Source of the DNA: Azorinus chamasolen
Taxonomy: Eukaryota > Mollusca > Bivalvia > Cardiida > Solecurtidae
Assembly: GCA_963576725.1 (NCBI GenBank)
Contig: OY755252.1
Coordinates: 55,620,431-55,684,430, forward strand
DNA length: 64,000 nt
Reading direction: 5' to 3'
Part shown: positions 23,172 through 33,000 of the stretch, piece by piece
Layout of the letters: every line of letters begins with the position of its first letter
Numbering within the stretch: position 1 is the stretch's first letter
Program-made: the position numbers and the translations under genes
Notes under the pieces: generated by a model
What the model was told of the DNA's origin: nothing
The model's database searches: none
The model's input: only the letters and a program-made list of their open reading frames with translations

Positions 23172-24618
23172 AGCTCACCAGAGCACAAAGTGCTCAGGGT
23201 GAGCTTTTGTGATCGCCTGATGTCCGTCGTCCGTCGTCGTGCGTCCGTGCGTCGTTCGTCGTCAACAATTTGAACCTTTAAAGTTCTTCTCCTCTGAATC
23301 TACAAGGGTCTCAGCTTTCATCTTTGGCACATAGCATCATATGTAGGTCCTCTATAAAAGTTATATAAATTATACTCCTGGGGTCAAAATTGGCCCTGCC
23401 CCAGGGGTTTTCAGTTTTCAATAGAAACATATAGTGAAAACTTTGAACATCATCTCCTCTAAAACTAGAAGGTCCTCAGCTTTCATATTTGGCACATAGC
23501 TTCAACTTCAGGACTTCTACAAAAGTTATATAAATTATGCCCCTAGGGTAAAAATTGGTCCCACCCCAGGGATTACCAGTTTTTTGTAGCTGACTGCTAA
23601 ACAGCCTATGGGATCACTAGTTATGCATAGGAAAAACTTTAAAAATACTCTTGTCAGAAACTACATGTCCCAGAGCTTAGATATTTGGTGTATAGATTTA
23701 CTTAGCATTACTTTTTGAGTTTTATAAGTATCATAGTTCTGGGGTTAAAAATGGCCCTGCCCTGTGTGTATATTCTTCTTTACATCAGAAACAACATTCT
23801 AAAGGTTTCTCCTTAATATCACTCTTAGCTGAGACCAGTCAGTGTGGGAGTTCTTATATAATCACCCTTAGCCTGATCAGTAGAGTAGAAATTGTGTTTA
23901 GACAAATAACACACACTCATTTAAGATTGAGAAAACTGTGGATAATTCTCAAAAATTTGTTTCATACCTATGCCCTGCATTAAGCTACCAGCTATCAATA
24001 TAGAGCATATCTGTTGTGAATTTCAGCTTAACTCTTTGCATGCTGGGTAATTTTGTGATCTGCTAAATTGTTGTATGCAGCATATTCACAAGTTATCCTA
24101 ACTACACACTTTCTTTGTGAGTTTTTCAGAAGTTCAGTCTCATTGACAAACAGTTTGGATATCAGATCAGGCACCACATTATATTGGCCCTGATCTGGAT
24201 CCAAACTGTTTGCATAGGTCATTAGTGGTGGGAGAATCCCACTACACACTTTCTTTCTAAGTTTTTCAGAAGTTCAGTCTCAATTACAACAATTTGGATA
24301 TCAGATCAGGCCCAACATTATGTGGGGCCTGATCTGGATCCAAACTGTTTGCATAGGTCATCAGTGGTGGGAGAATCCGCCTCTAGCATCCAAAGAATAC
24401 AAGTTCCAGTGGTCTAATGCTCTATCCATTCTTTCACTACATTCTTTTAGCATCATGTTCAGGTCCTCTACAAAAGTTATATAAATTGTGTCCCTGGGGT
24501 CAAAATTGGCACCGCCCCTAGGGTGTTAAGTTTTCAATAGAAACATATAGTGAAAACTTTGAAAATCTTCTCCTCTGATTGTCTGGTGAGCGATGTCAGG
24601 GCCATTCTGGCCCTCTTG
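23172..24618 (+). mobile_element. Helitron-like element C (AGCTCACC head)
   Basis: Head hairpin AGCTCACC ... GGGTGAGCT (23172-23205), a GTCCGTCG-rich run, and degenerate core units with AAAGTTATATAAATTATG and GGGGTCAAAATTGGCCCTGC. It ends with GGTGAGCGATG, stem-loop AGGGCCA-TTC-TGGCCCT (24598-24614) and CTTG (24615-24618) then TTG. This is a repeat family widespread in bivalves. A foreign block at about 23,960-24,377 interrupts the core. Confidence 0.8.
24105..24377. repeat. tandem duplication of 136 bp with GGATCC-type palindrome
   Basis: ACTACACACTTTCTTTGTGA ... GGTGGGAGAATCC occurs twice head to tail (24105-24240 and 24241-24376). Each copy contains TTTGGATATCAGATCAGGC and its complement ATCTGGATCCAAACTG. 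Confidence 0.8.
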
Positions 24619-25084
24619 TTGTTGGTTGTGTAAGTGACAAATAACTAACACATAAAGTATCGTTCAACAATGTTTAATAAATAATAGCACTTGTGCACTC
24701 ACACCCACCCTTACCCCACCCCCCACATGTACACGCACTATCAGTTTTCTAAACTTGATAACAAGTTTCGTCTTAACCCTTTACTCTTCTAGCTTTTTCT
24801 TAAATCTTTACATTTCTGTATTACATCCAGATCCAAGCAGGTTGTCACTCAATCAACTTTTAATCAGTTAAGTGAATTTTTGACATTGTAAAACGGACAG
24901 TTCAACATTTTATTTGAATAATACATATTGATATATGAAACAAGCACGTCCTTTACGTGGGAAAAAAGTATATCACGTGACACACTTTGACTGATGGTCG
25001 CCAATAAGAATATTATATGCTTACATGTAAATACTAAGAAGAAGAATAAACAGAACAGAATATACATTTTATTAATGGTCTAAT

Positions 25085-25150
25085 CAGGATCTGAACCCGT
25101 CAGCTCACAATCCCGACAGCCGCAATTTATACAAGTCTCAACCACTCAAA
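25085..25150 (-). repeat. tRNA-derived sequence (SINE head)
   Basis: On the minus strand GAGTGGTTGAGACTTG (A box) is followed by GGGTTCAGATCCTG (B box) at tRNA spacing. No clear cloverleaf was found. Confidence 0.45.
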
Positions 25151-25385
25151 CAACCAAAAGAATAACAGAGCGGAATCGTAAACATTATATAGGCATCAAG
25201 GAATAAATAAGAAAACTTTCAATACTATTATATTCGTAATAAAAAATATAGTGGGACGAAATGTCCATTCCTACTATTATATTCGTAATAAAAAAATGGT
25301 ACGAATCGTCCCGGACGAAACGTCCCGGGAGGAACTGGTTTTGGAGCAAAACGTCCCGGAACCGTGTAAGAGTGTAAACAGTTTA

Positions 25386-25667
25386 CAGTAAAACTTCTCT
25401 ATAATGACCACTGAATTACACCAAGTATTTTAAGTTAACCCATTCCCTGTTCTATGTTTATTACAAATTTCAATACCTACTGAATATTCATGGAAATATA
25501 ATTATAATAAAATATAGAAGGTGGAACATTGTAGCCATTTTAGAAAGTAAAGAAGTAGATCTATCAAATTCCATTAGCAAACAGAGCAGACCCTGATCAG
25601 ATGGCTCCTCTGGGTCTACTCTGTTTGCAAATGCGTGAAAACACGTTTATATGAGGGAAAGGGTTAA
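25386..25667 (+). mobile_element. truncated M3 followed by complete M1
   Basis: CAGTAAAACTTCTCTATAAT (25386-25435) is the left end of the M3 family, cut short where an M1 begins (AACCCATTCCCTGTTCT). M1 ends GAGGGAAAGGGTTAA at 25667. This M1 subtype (GAAGGTGGAACATTGTAG) is shared with 56568-56818. Confidence 0.7.
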
Positions 25668-25837
25668 ACGTATCAATTTAATATTATCACGCAGGTAACA
25701 ATGGTCATTTTCATTGCTCTTTCATCATATGTTGATATATGCAATTGCATTTTAGTACAGTTTAGTCGTTGGAGTGCAAAAGCTTGAATGTAAATTTAGC
25801 TGGACAAGCACCAAATCAGACGAGCGTTGGCGCTGCA

Positions 25838-26075
25838 CGTGGCTCTTGTTATATCTAAAAAATCATGGCCCTAAGGGTGTGGCTAGATTTCCTGATATAA
25901 CATTATAAATCATCTTCTCCAAAACAGATGGTCTAATTTGAAAGACATTTGGTAGGAATAGTTAATGCCATGTGACCCTTTATCAAAACATGGCCGCCAG
26001 GGGCAGTGCTAAATTTCCTTATATAATTCTTTACATGTATGGAAACCTTTAAAATCTTATCCAAAATAGGTCATG
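25838..26075 (+). mobile_element. core fragment of an AGCTCACC-type Helitron-like element
   Basis: CATGGCCCTAAGGGTGTGG, AAATCATCTTCTCCAAAACA and ACATGGCCGCCAGGGGCAG match the core-unit style of element C. No head or tail hairpin remains. Confidence 0.45.
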
Positions 26076-26089
26076 ACAGACCTAATTAC

Positions 26090-26379
26090 AGTTTTTTGTC
26101 GAAGTAAAATGTTTCCTTGTAAAGTTCACGTTATAAATATTCAGCTTATAAATATTCATGATGTCATTATTTCTTACATGAATATTGAACAGGGAAAGGG
26201 TTTACCATTTACTCTGTAGATACCTTTACCTCTATACTCTTTAGCACATTTACAGAGTAGATCTAGATAATATGTCTCCTGAAGCAGCTGTCTGATCAGG
26301 GTCTACTCTATTTATGGAATTATATACATGTAGATCTGATTCTTCATTTTCTTGCCACCCCCCCCCCCCCCCCCCCCAA
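26090..26379 (-). mobile_element. two partial M1 copies and a poly-C run
   Basis: An M1 left half in reverse (26090-26211, ending AACAGGGAAAGGG) is followed by an M1 palindrome half (26213-26350). A homopolymer of about 19 C lies at 26360-26378. Confidence 0.55.
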
Positions 26380-26819
26380 TAGTCATAGTCATGATGTCAT
26401 TTTTTTCCCAATAATATTTGTCATGTGCAGGGTTAAGTAACAAGGTTCATGTACAATACATGTAATTTGCAAAGCTATTTATAGTAACACTCTGGGAATT
26501 TTCATTATTAAATTTAGCACAGATAAAAAGTGGTTTACCATTAACCTTTTCTATGCTGAAAGTTGGATGTTCCATTAATTGTTAAGAAAAATGTTTCCAT
26601 TTGGTATGTACTGAAGAGCTTTATTGAAAAGATTTTGAATGGCAAACTGTTAAGATCCTGATCTTAGGCTTCCACTAGGGTAACTGGGTTCCTCGGATCT
26701 GGATCTACACTGTTTGCAAATGCCACTTACTTGGTTTCCCACATTCAAAGGATTCATAATTATGATATATGACTTGGCTTGGAACACAGGGTGTGGTATT
26801 AATCTGATTTTATGGTTAA

Positions 26820-26995
26820 CTCTTTCTTTCATGTAATCCCCTTTTCATGCATTTGCAAACAGAGAAGACCCAGATCAGACAGCTCCTGTAGGAGCTGTCT
26901 GATCAGGGTCTGTTATGTTTGCTAATGGAATTTGATGGATCTGTTTAGTTTCTAAAATGGTTACAATGTTTGAAGTTCCATACATGTACTTTTAT
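26820..26995 (-). mobile_element. MITE M1, reverse, partial
   Basis: Perfect internal palindrome GACCCAGATCAGACAGCTCC-TGTA-GGAGCTGTCTGATCAGGGTC (26867-26910), with the reverse M1 body after it. Confidence 0.65.
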
Positions 26996-27140
26996 TATAA
27001 CTATTTGGACCTTGCATACAGGATAGACCCATATCAGATCAATCAGATGATTCTAGTATGAGCCTCTTATCAGGGTTCTGATTGCTAATGACATAGTTAT
27101 TTAATATTAGTATAGCCAAAATTCCTGTTTTCCCATAGTA

Positions 27141-27325
27141 CAGTGAAACCTGTCTTAAGCAACCATCAAAAATAGGTATAATTATGTGTCTGTAAATCAG
27201 GTGGTAGCTTAGTTCAGGTCCTGTGGGAGCTTTCTGCATTACTTTTGCCCTGATTTGAGCAACCACCAGGTTTTTAATATTCCTGGGTTCAGTCAATATA
27301 AGATCACTTAAGACAGGTTGTACTG
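27141..27325. mobile_element. Tigger/pogo-like MITE (M3 variant)
   Basis: CAGTGAAACCTGTCTTAAGC and its complement CTTAAGACAGGTTGTACTG bound a palindrome-bearing body; TA borders on both sides. Confidence 0.7.
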
Positions 27326-27468
27326 TATTATAAAACCCAGCTAATTAATATTCATGATGTCATCATTTCTTACATGAATATGCATCAGATAAATGGTAAC
27401 CCTTTGCTCCAAAGTGAGTGGGATGCTATACCTTGTAGGATATGTTTCGTTCAAGAGTTTAAATTTAA

Positions 27469-27718
27469 ACCCTTTCCCTGTTCAATATCAATGTAAGAAA
27501 TAACAGCCTAATGAATATTCTTTAGTTGAATTTTAATAGTGTTAACTTTTAAAGAGAGTTTTTTGCTCTGACAAAAAAAGTAGAATTAGCTCTACATGTA
27601 TATCATGTCACAAGCAAACAGCCCACCCTGAGCAGACTCCTCCTATAGGAGCCATCTGAACTGGATCTACTCTGTTTGCAGATATGAGAAAGTGCATTTA
27701 TATGAAGGAAAGGGTTAG
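27469..27718 (+). mobile_element. MITE M1, complete
   Basis: AACCCTTTCCCTGTTC to GAAGGAAAGGGTTA, with the body CATAATGAATATTC-like segment and palindrome CTCCTATAGGAGCC at about 27643. Confidence 0.7.
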
Positions 27719-28392
27719 GAAATAATGGCCTTTTACCCTAATAGTTGGGAACAGAGGAAATAAGACCTTTGCATATAGTGAAGATGCAGATCAAAATGCT
27801 CCTAAGGGATCTTTTTTGATCAGGGTCTGCATTGTTTGCCATACAGCTCTATTTCTTATAATGATGAATGTTAAATTTTTGATACAATTATTTGATTAAT
27901 TAATATTTCGAAAGGGGGCCAGTTTTAATAGGTTAAGAGCTTAAAGTGTCAATATATATTAAATAGACCCTGGAGCAAATTATGAGCCGTGTATTTATGT
28001 GCATATATTATAAAGTCAGTTCTACACTGGGATATCAGTTGAGTCAGTTTGATACCGCTACCTGTGGCAGGGAGTTGATCTGATCTGTAAGAGCTTGGAT
28101 ATTAGTTGATTCAGACAAGTTGGTTCATAATATAGGGTCAGTTTTATGGTGTTTCTGATAAGAGATTCAGTTTTGTTATAACTGTAGAAGAATCTAGAAA
28201 GTAGTTAGTGGTTGAGGATTGGGAGAGACAACGCATGTTATTAGAGTAAGTGAGGAATATTCATGTAAGAAATAAATGACATTATGAGTGCGGTCATAGT
28301 AACAGTACGGTATGTATGAGCTGAATTTGAATAATGGCATTATGAACACGGGATTTTTACTACATGTATAATCAGAACTGGAGAAATACATT

Positions 28393-28617
28393 AACCCTTT
28401 CCTCCATAAATACGCCTTAAATTTCTACGCCTCTGTTAAAGTCATCTGTTGAAACCATTGTGATAAATAGAGCATTTGCTCCTATAGGAGCAAATGCTCT
28501 ATTTATCACAATGGTTTCAGACTACAAAATTCTAAAAATTTTCCTTTTCTCTAGTTAATCCTCCTTTTTGGTAGATTTACTCGAAGTAGTTGGATCTAAA
28601 AATAGCCTATGGAGGAA
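28393..28617 (+). mobile_element. MITE M2, complete
   Basis: AACCCTTTCCTCCATAAATA at the start. Near-perfect hairpin TGTGATAAATAGAGCATTTG-CTCCTATAGGAG-complement at 28462-28513; ends TAGCCTATGGAGGAA. Confidence 0.75.
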
Positions 28618-29080
28618 TTTTATTTTAAAAGAAAACAGCAGGTCCTGATCAGATGGCTCCTTCAAAGGATTTCTTACCATGGTCAAAACTGTAGAAATTT
28701 TATAAGCAAACAGCAGACCGCATGGTATACATACATAATTTCTTACATGGTTTTTCATGGAGTAAAGGGTTAGTTTAGTTTAACTACAGGAGCCATCTGA
28801 TCTGGTTCTATTCTGTTTGCAAAGGCATTGAAAGATATTTAATAAGAAATGGGAGAACAAAGCAGTGATGGTGCAACCAGTACACTCCGCAGCAGTCATT
28901 GCACAGCGAAATACTTGTACACAGTGAAGATATATGTAAACAAACAACAGGACATGTGTAAAGAAGAAGAAATGTATTTTAAAATTCAGCAAGAGAAGGG
29001 TTAAAAAGAAATATTCTAATCAATATTTATAAATGTTCTTTTACATGAATATTCATGAAGTAAAGGGTTGAAAAGAAATT
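28618..29080. mobile_element. degraded M1 fragments
   Basis: Pieces of the M1 palindrome (CAGGTCCTGATCAGATGGCT near 28640, GAGCCATCTGATCTGGTTCT near 28789) and M1 ends (GGAGTAAAGGGTTA near 28758; ACATGAATATTCATG near 29042). Order and borders are scrambled. Confidence 0.4.
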
Positions 29081-29256
29081 AAGAACAAAGCAATTTGAGA
29101 ACAGTGGGCACTAGGCATTTCACTGCAATGAATTACATGTAGTGTTAAAAGGGTTATCAGATTAACCTGTTGGGTTCGCCAAACTGTCAGATAAGAGATT
29201 GTTGAAAATTCAAGATTTCTAGCATTGTAATTTAATCTTATGGAGAGTATTTTAAG

Positions 29257-29488
29257 TTTTAACTCATTTCCATGCATTGGCAAACAGAGTAGACCCAGAT
29301 CAGATCACTCCTATAGGAGCCGTCTGATCAGGTTCTGCTCTGTTTGCTATTGAAATGATATAAATCTGATTCTACAGTTTTTGTCAAAACAAAAAATTTC
29401 CTTGAAAAGTTTGCATTATAAAATTTCAGCGAATAAATATTAATGATGTCGTTATTTCTTACATGAATATTCAACAGGGAAAGGGTTA
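29257..29488 (-). mobile_element. MITE M1, complete, reverse
   Basis: Reverse orientation: palindrome GCAAACAGAGTAGACCCAGA ... CTCTGTTTGC (29279-29347), body, and end AACAGGGAAAGGGTTA at 29488. Confidence 0.75.
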
Positions 29489-29607
29489 GCATACATGTAT
29501 ACTGGTGATGACTTTGTATTGCAGTGTCTCATCAGGTCTAAACTGTTCGTCACTTAGAATCCTCTACATTCTAACATTGTAATTTATTTTTATGGGGAGT
29601 TTGAAGT

Positions 29608-29857
29608 TATCCCTTTACCTTCATACAGTGCCTTTCTACACCTTGAAAACAGAGTAGATCAAGATCAGACAGCTATCGTAGTAACCATCTGATCAGTATC
29701 TGCTCTGTTTGGTTTTGATATAGTGTAGATCTGGTTCTATAGTTGCTGTCACGATAAAAATTAGTTTGTTCATATCATTTGGCATTATAAAAATTCAGTG
29801 AATTAATATTAGTGATGTCAGCATTTTTTACATGAATATTCATGGAGTAAAAGGTAA
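29608..29857 (-). mobile_element. MITE M1, complete, reverse, just upstream of GTSF1 exon 1
   Basis: TATCCCTTTACCTTCATAC to ATGGAGTAAAAGG. It ends about 100 bp before the first coding exon, so it lies in the preceding intron or promoter. Confidence 0.7.
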
Positions 29858-29961
29858 ATTAATTTAATGTTGATAATGTGTGGAGACTGCTGTGAATGTT
29901 CATGGAGCAAATCGTAAATTTCTTATTCTGTTTCAGATTTGGGAATTGAAGAGTAGAAACA

Positions 29962-30072
29962 ATGGCCCAGTACAGAATTCATGACCCTGAGGAGCTCCTG
30001 GAATGTCCGTACGACAGGGTCCATATGGTCCGTGCCAAACGCTTTCAGTACCACCTGATGAAGTGTCGCAAG
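29962..30072 (+). CDS. GTSF1: GTSF1 coding exon 1, first CHHC finger
   Basis: Encodes residues 1-37, starting [20 protein letters not shown] and ending KCRK. It carries the whole first zinc finger (C15, H21, H31, C35). A splice acceptor at 29936 leaves a 25-nt 5' UTR piece (29937-29961), so at least one noncoding exon should lie upstream. The donor is AAG|GTTGGT, phase 0. Confidence 0.93.
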
Positions 30073-33000
30073 GTTGGTTTCTTTATGCCTTCACTTAACC
30101 CATTCCCCCATATTGATGCCTTTTGACCAATTCTCTCATATTGACACCTTGTGGTCATTGATGCCTTTCGGTCCATTCACTCATATTGATGTCTTTTGGC
30201 CCATTCCCTCATATTGATGTCTTTTGGCCCATTCCCTCATATTGACATCTTTTGACCCATTCCTTCATATTGACACCTTTTGACCCATTCCCTGATATTA
30301 ATAATAATAATAATAAAGACTTTATTTAACGAGAGTACTCATTTGGTTATGACCAATCTTCCATGAGGTCCTCAACAGAGAGAAAACATGTATACAATTT
30401 GTAATGCTTTCATAATAATTTTGCGTAAGCACCAATAATTTTGCATAAGCACCAACCTTGCACTGGTAATAAACAGATCTGAGTTAACCCATAATGTGCT
30501 AAGCACGATTTTTTACCACACACAGTGTAGACCCAGATGAGTGAGTTCCTGTAGGAGCCCTCTCGTCAGGATCTACATTGCTTGCAATGGGAAATTGAAA
30601 TTCAAAAATCGTTGGCTCTGGTGCATATTGACACCTTTTGACCCATTCCCACCATATTGACCTCTTTTGACCCATTCCCTCTTATTGATGTCTTTTGAGT
30701 TGGTTTAACCTATTCCCTCTTACTGTATGTCTTTTGACCTATTCCCTCTTATTGATGCCTTTTTTGCCCTTTCCCTCTTATTGATGCCTTTTGGCCCATT
30801 CCTTCGTATTGATGCCTTTTGACCCATTCCCTCGTATTGATGCCTCAGTAAAAGTCATTTTTAGAAACTATTGTAATAAATAGAGCAAATGCTCTGTTTA
30901 TCACAATGGTTTTAAAAATTACATAATTCTAAAATTTCTAGTAAATGCTCCTTTTGGGTTCATTTATTTAAAGAATTTGGGTAAAAAAATAGCCTACAAG
31001 GGAATGGATTAACCCTTCACATCATGAATATCCATTTTAGGTACAATGACATCATGAATATTAATTAGATAAGTTTTTATAATGGTATATGAACAGAACA
31101 CAGGAAATTTTTAGGAGATATATATTTTACCGTAACCAAACAGCAGACCTGATCAGATGACCCCTACAAGAGCAGTCTGATCTGGGTCTATTAAACTGTG
31201 ACCACTCTTTAGACAATTCGAGACGATTCTAAAGAGTGGTCACAGTATAGAGTTTGGTGGAGAAATAAAGGAGTTATTCTTGAAAATGTTATAATTTACA
31301 CATTTTATCTGGAGGTCTGTATCAAGTAAATAGTTTGGTGTCGTTTTTAAGTGTCTTGCTTTCTATTTAGGTTACCCTAATTTTTCTCTGTCCTGTTACC
31401 TGCAGAATTACTCTGGCAAAGAATATGCTTCTTGTCCATTCAATGCTAAGCATGAACTGCCCAAGCCTGAGATGAGACATCATCTGACTGTGTGTCCAGA
31501 CAGGGCTGTGATAGAACCAGAGCTGAGCTATGGTGAGTTGTACCCTTATTTCAGGAAGTATTTGGACTGACACACTCTGACACACTTGGGCAAATAGTGC
31601 AGATCCAGATCAAACTGTTCCAAATTGAGCAGGTTGATCAGGGTCTACACTATTTGCTACTATGTCAGTGATAATTAAAGTTATCAAAATGGAGCCAGAT
31701 TGATTTGTTCAGCTTTACCAGGCAGTGAAGAGTCATGATTGGATGTTTCTTATATATTAAGGGCCTGATCTGGAACTAAATTGTTGGGATAAGTCATACA
31801 TGACAGGAGAATTGCGGATGGTAGGAATAATTGTAATTACTAAGGTCACACAATTCTTTTGTAAGATGGTGGCAAGGCAGCCACTGATAAGAAATTCTAA
31901 GTGTCGTGTAAAACCAACAGTTACAGTAAAACCTCTCTATAATGACCACTAAATTACATCAAGTATTTTGTGTTAAAGGCAGGTGGCTGCTTAAAGCAAG
32001 GTGAAAGTAAAACAGAGCGCTCCTATAGGAGCGTTCTGTTTTACTTCACCTTGCTTTAAGTGGCCACCTGCCCTAAATACCAACTAATTAACACAATTTA
32101 GTGGCCGTTATAGAGAGGGTTTACTGTAATAGATAGATGATATTTCATTGTATTCAAAGGATAAATGTTTGTATATGACACAGACACATAGTGTAGAACC
32201 TTGTATAGTGCTGTCTGCATTAGTTTCTGCATTCGTCTTGCATTGGGCTAATGACTCGTAACCCTTCTCCCTGTTGAAATAATGACATCATGAATATCAA
32301 CTAGATTAATTGTTATTAAAGCACAAGGACACAGGAATGTTGGCCATCACTGAAACTGTAGAATCATATCTATTATTCTGTATCTTATCATAAGCAAACA
32401 GAGCAGACCCTGATCAGACAGCTCCTACAGTTACCAATTGATCTGATTCTCGTCTGTTACCAAAGGCGTAGAAAGGTATATGTATGGAGTAAAGGGTTAA
32501 CCATTTCACTGTTCAATTGATACTCATGTGCTGTTATAAGAATCTAATCAATAGCCATGATGTCATTATTTCTTAATTGAATATTCATGGAGTAAATCAT
32601 ATATATATATATGGTTAACTGTTTCTGTGTTTTAGCCCAGAGAAAGGCTACTGGCCAGGAGGTACAGATGAAGGGCTGTACAGACACACCTGTCTACAAT
32701 GAAATCCAGATAGACACAGGCGAGGACTGGGATGCAGGTAAGAAACATAGTATTATTACAAGTCATGTCAAACGGTTATTTCCCCAGAATGTCAGATTAG
32801 GGATGCATGATTAAAAAATTGCTGAGGATCCAAGCTCATTATATTTTTGAATCTTTCAGTGCCAAATTTCAAATTGTTGTCTGCAATCCAATTTTGTTAA
32901 ATCATTTGGTAAAATAAGGAAATAAGATAAAAGCAAATTTCAAAGGAATAAAGCACAGATATAGGAGTTTTAGACAAAAAGTCCCTGATCAAGGCGGCAC

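Larger units (their letters stand above)
22566..25363. mobile_element. TTTCG-word element III, 8-bp target duplication GTGTAAGA
   Basis: GTGTAAGA at 22558-22565 and 25364-25371 flanks ends that both start GGTT: GGTTATGGGACCTTTCGCTC and, in complement, GGTTCCGGGACGTTTTGCTC, continuing CAAAACCAGTTCCTCCCGGG in both. The ends hold repeated words of the type GGGACGTTTCGTCCC. The interior carries a Helitron-like element (23172-24618) and a tRNA-derived sequence. No transposase frame. Confidence 0.8.
30098..30845 (+). repeat. 28-bp tandem array derived from the M2 tip, split by an insertion
   Basis: About 15 units of the form CCCATTCCCTCATATTGATG-CCTTTTGA in two blocks (30098-30298 and 30630-30845) in intron 1. 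The last unit runs directly into an M2 body (to 31012), so the array is an expansion of that element's end. The gap holds a reversed LINE terminus and another MITE. Confidence 0.8.

Noticed and set aside
32611..32814. 67-codon frame starting inside intron 2 of GTSF1
   Set aside because: It is exon 3 read through both splice sites; the spliced model is better supported.
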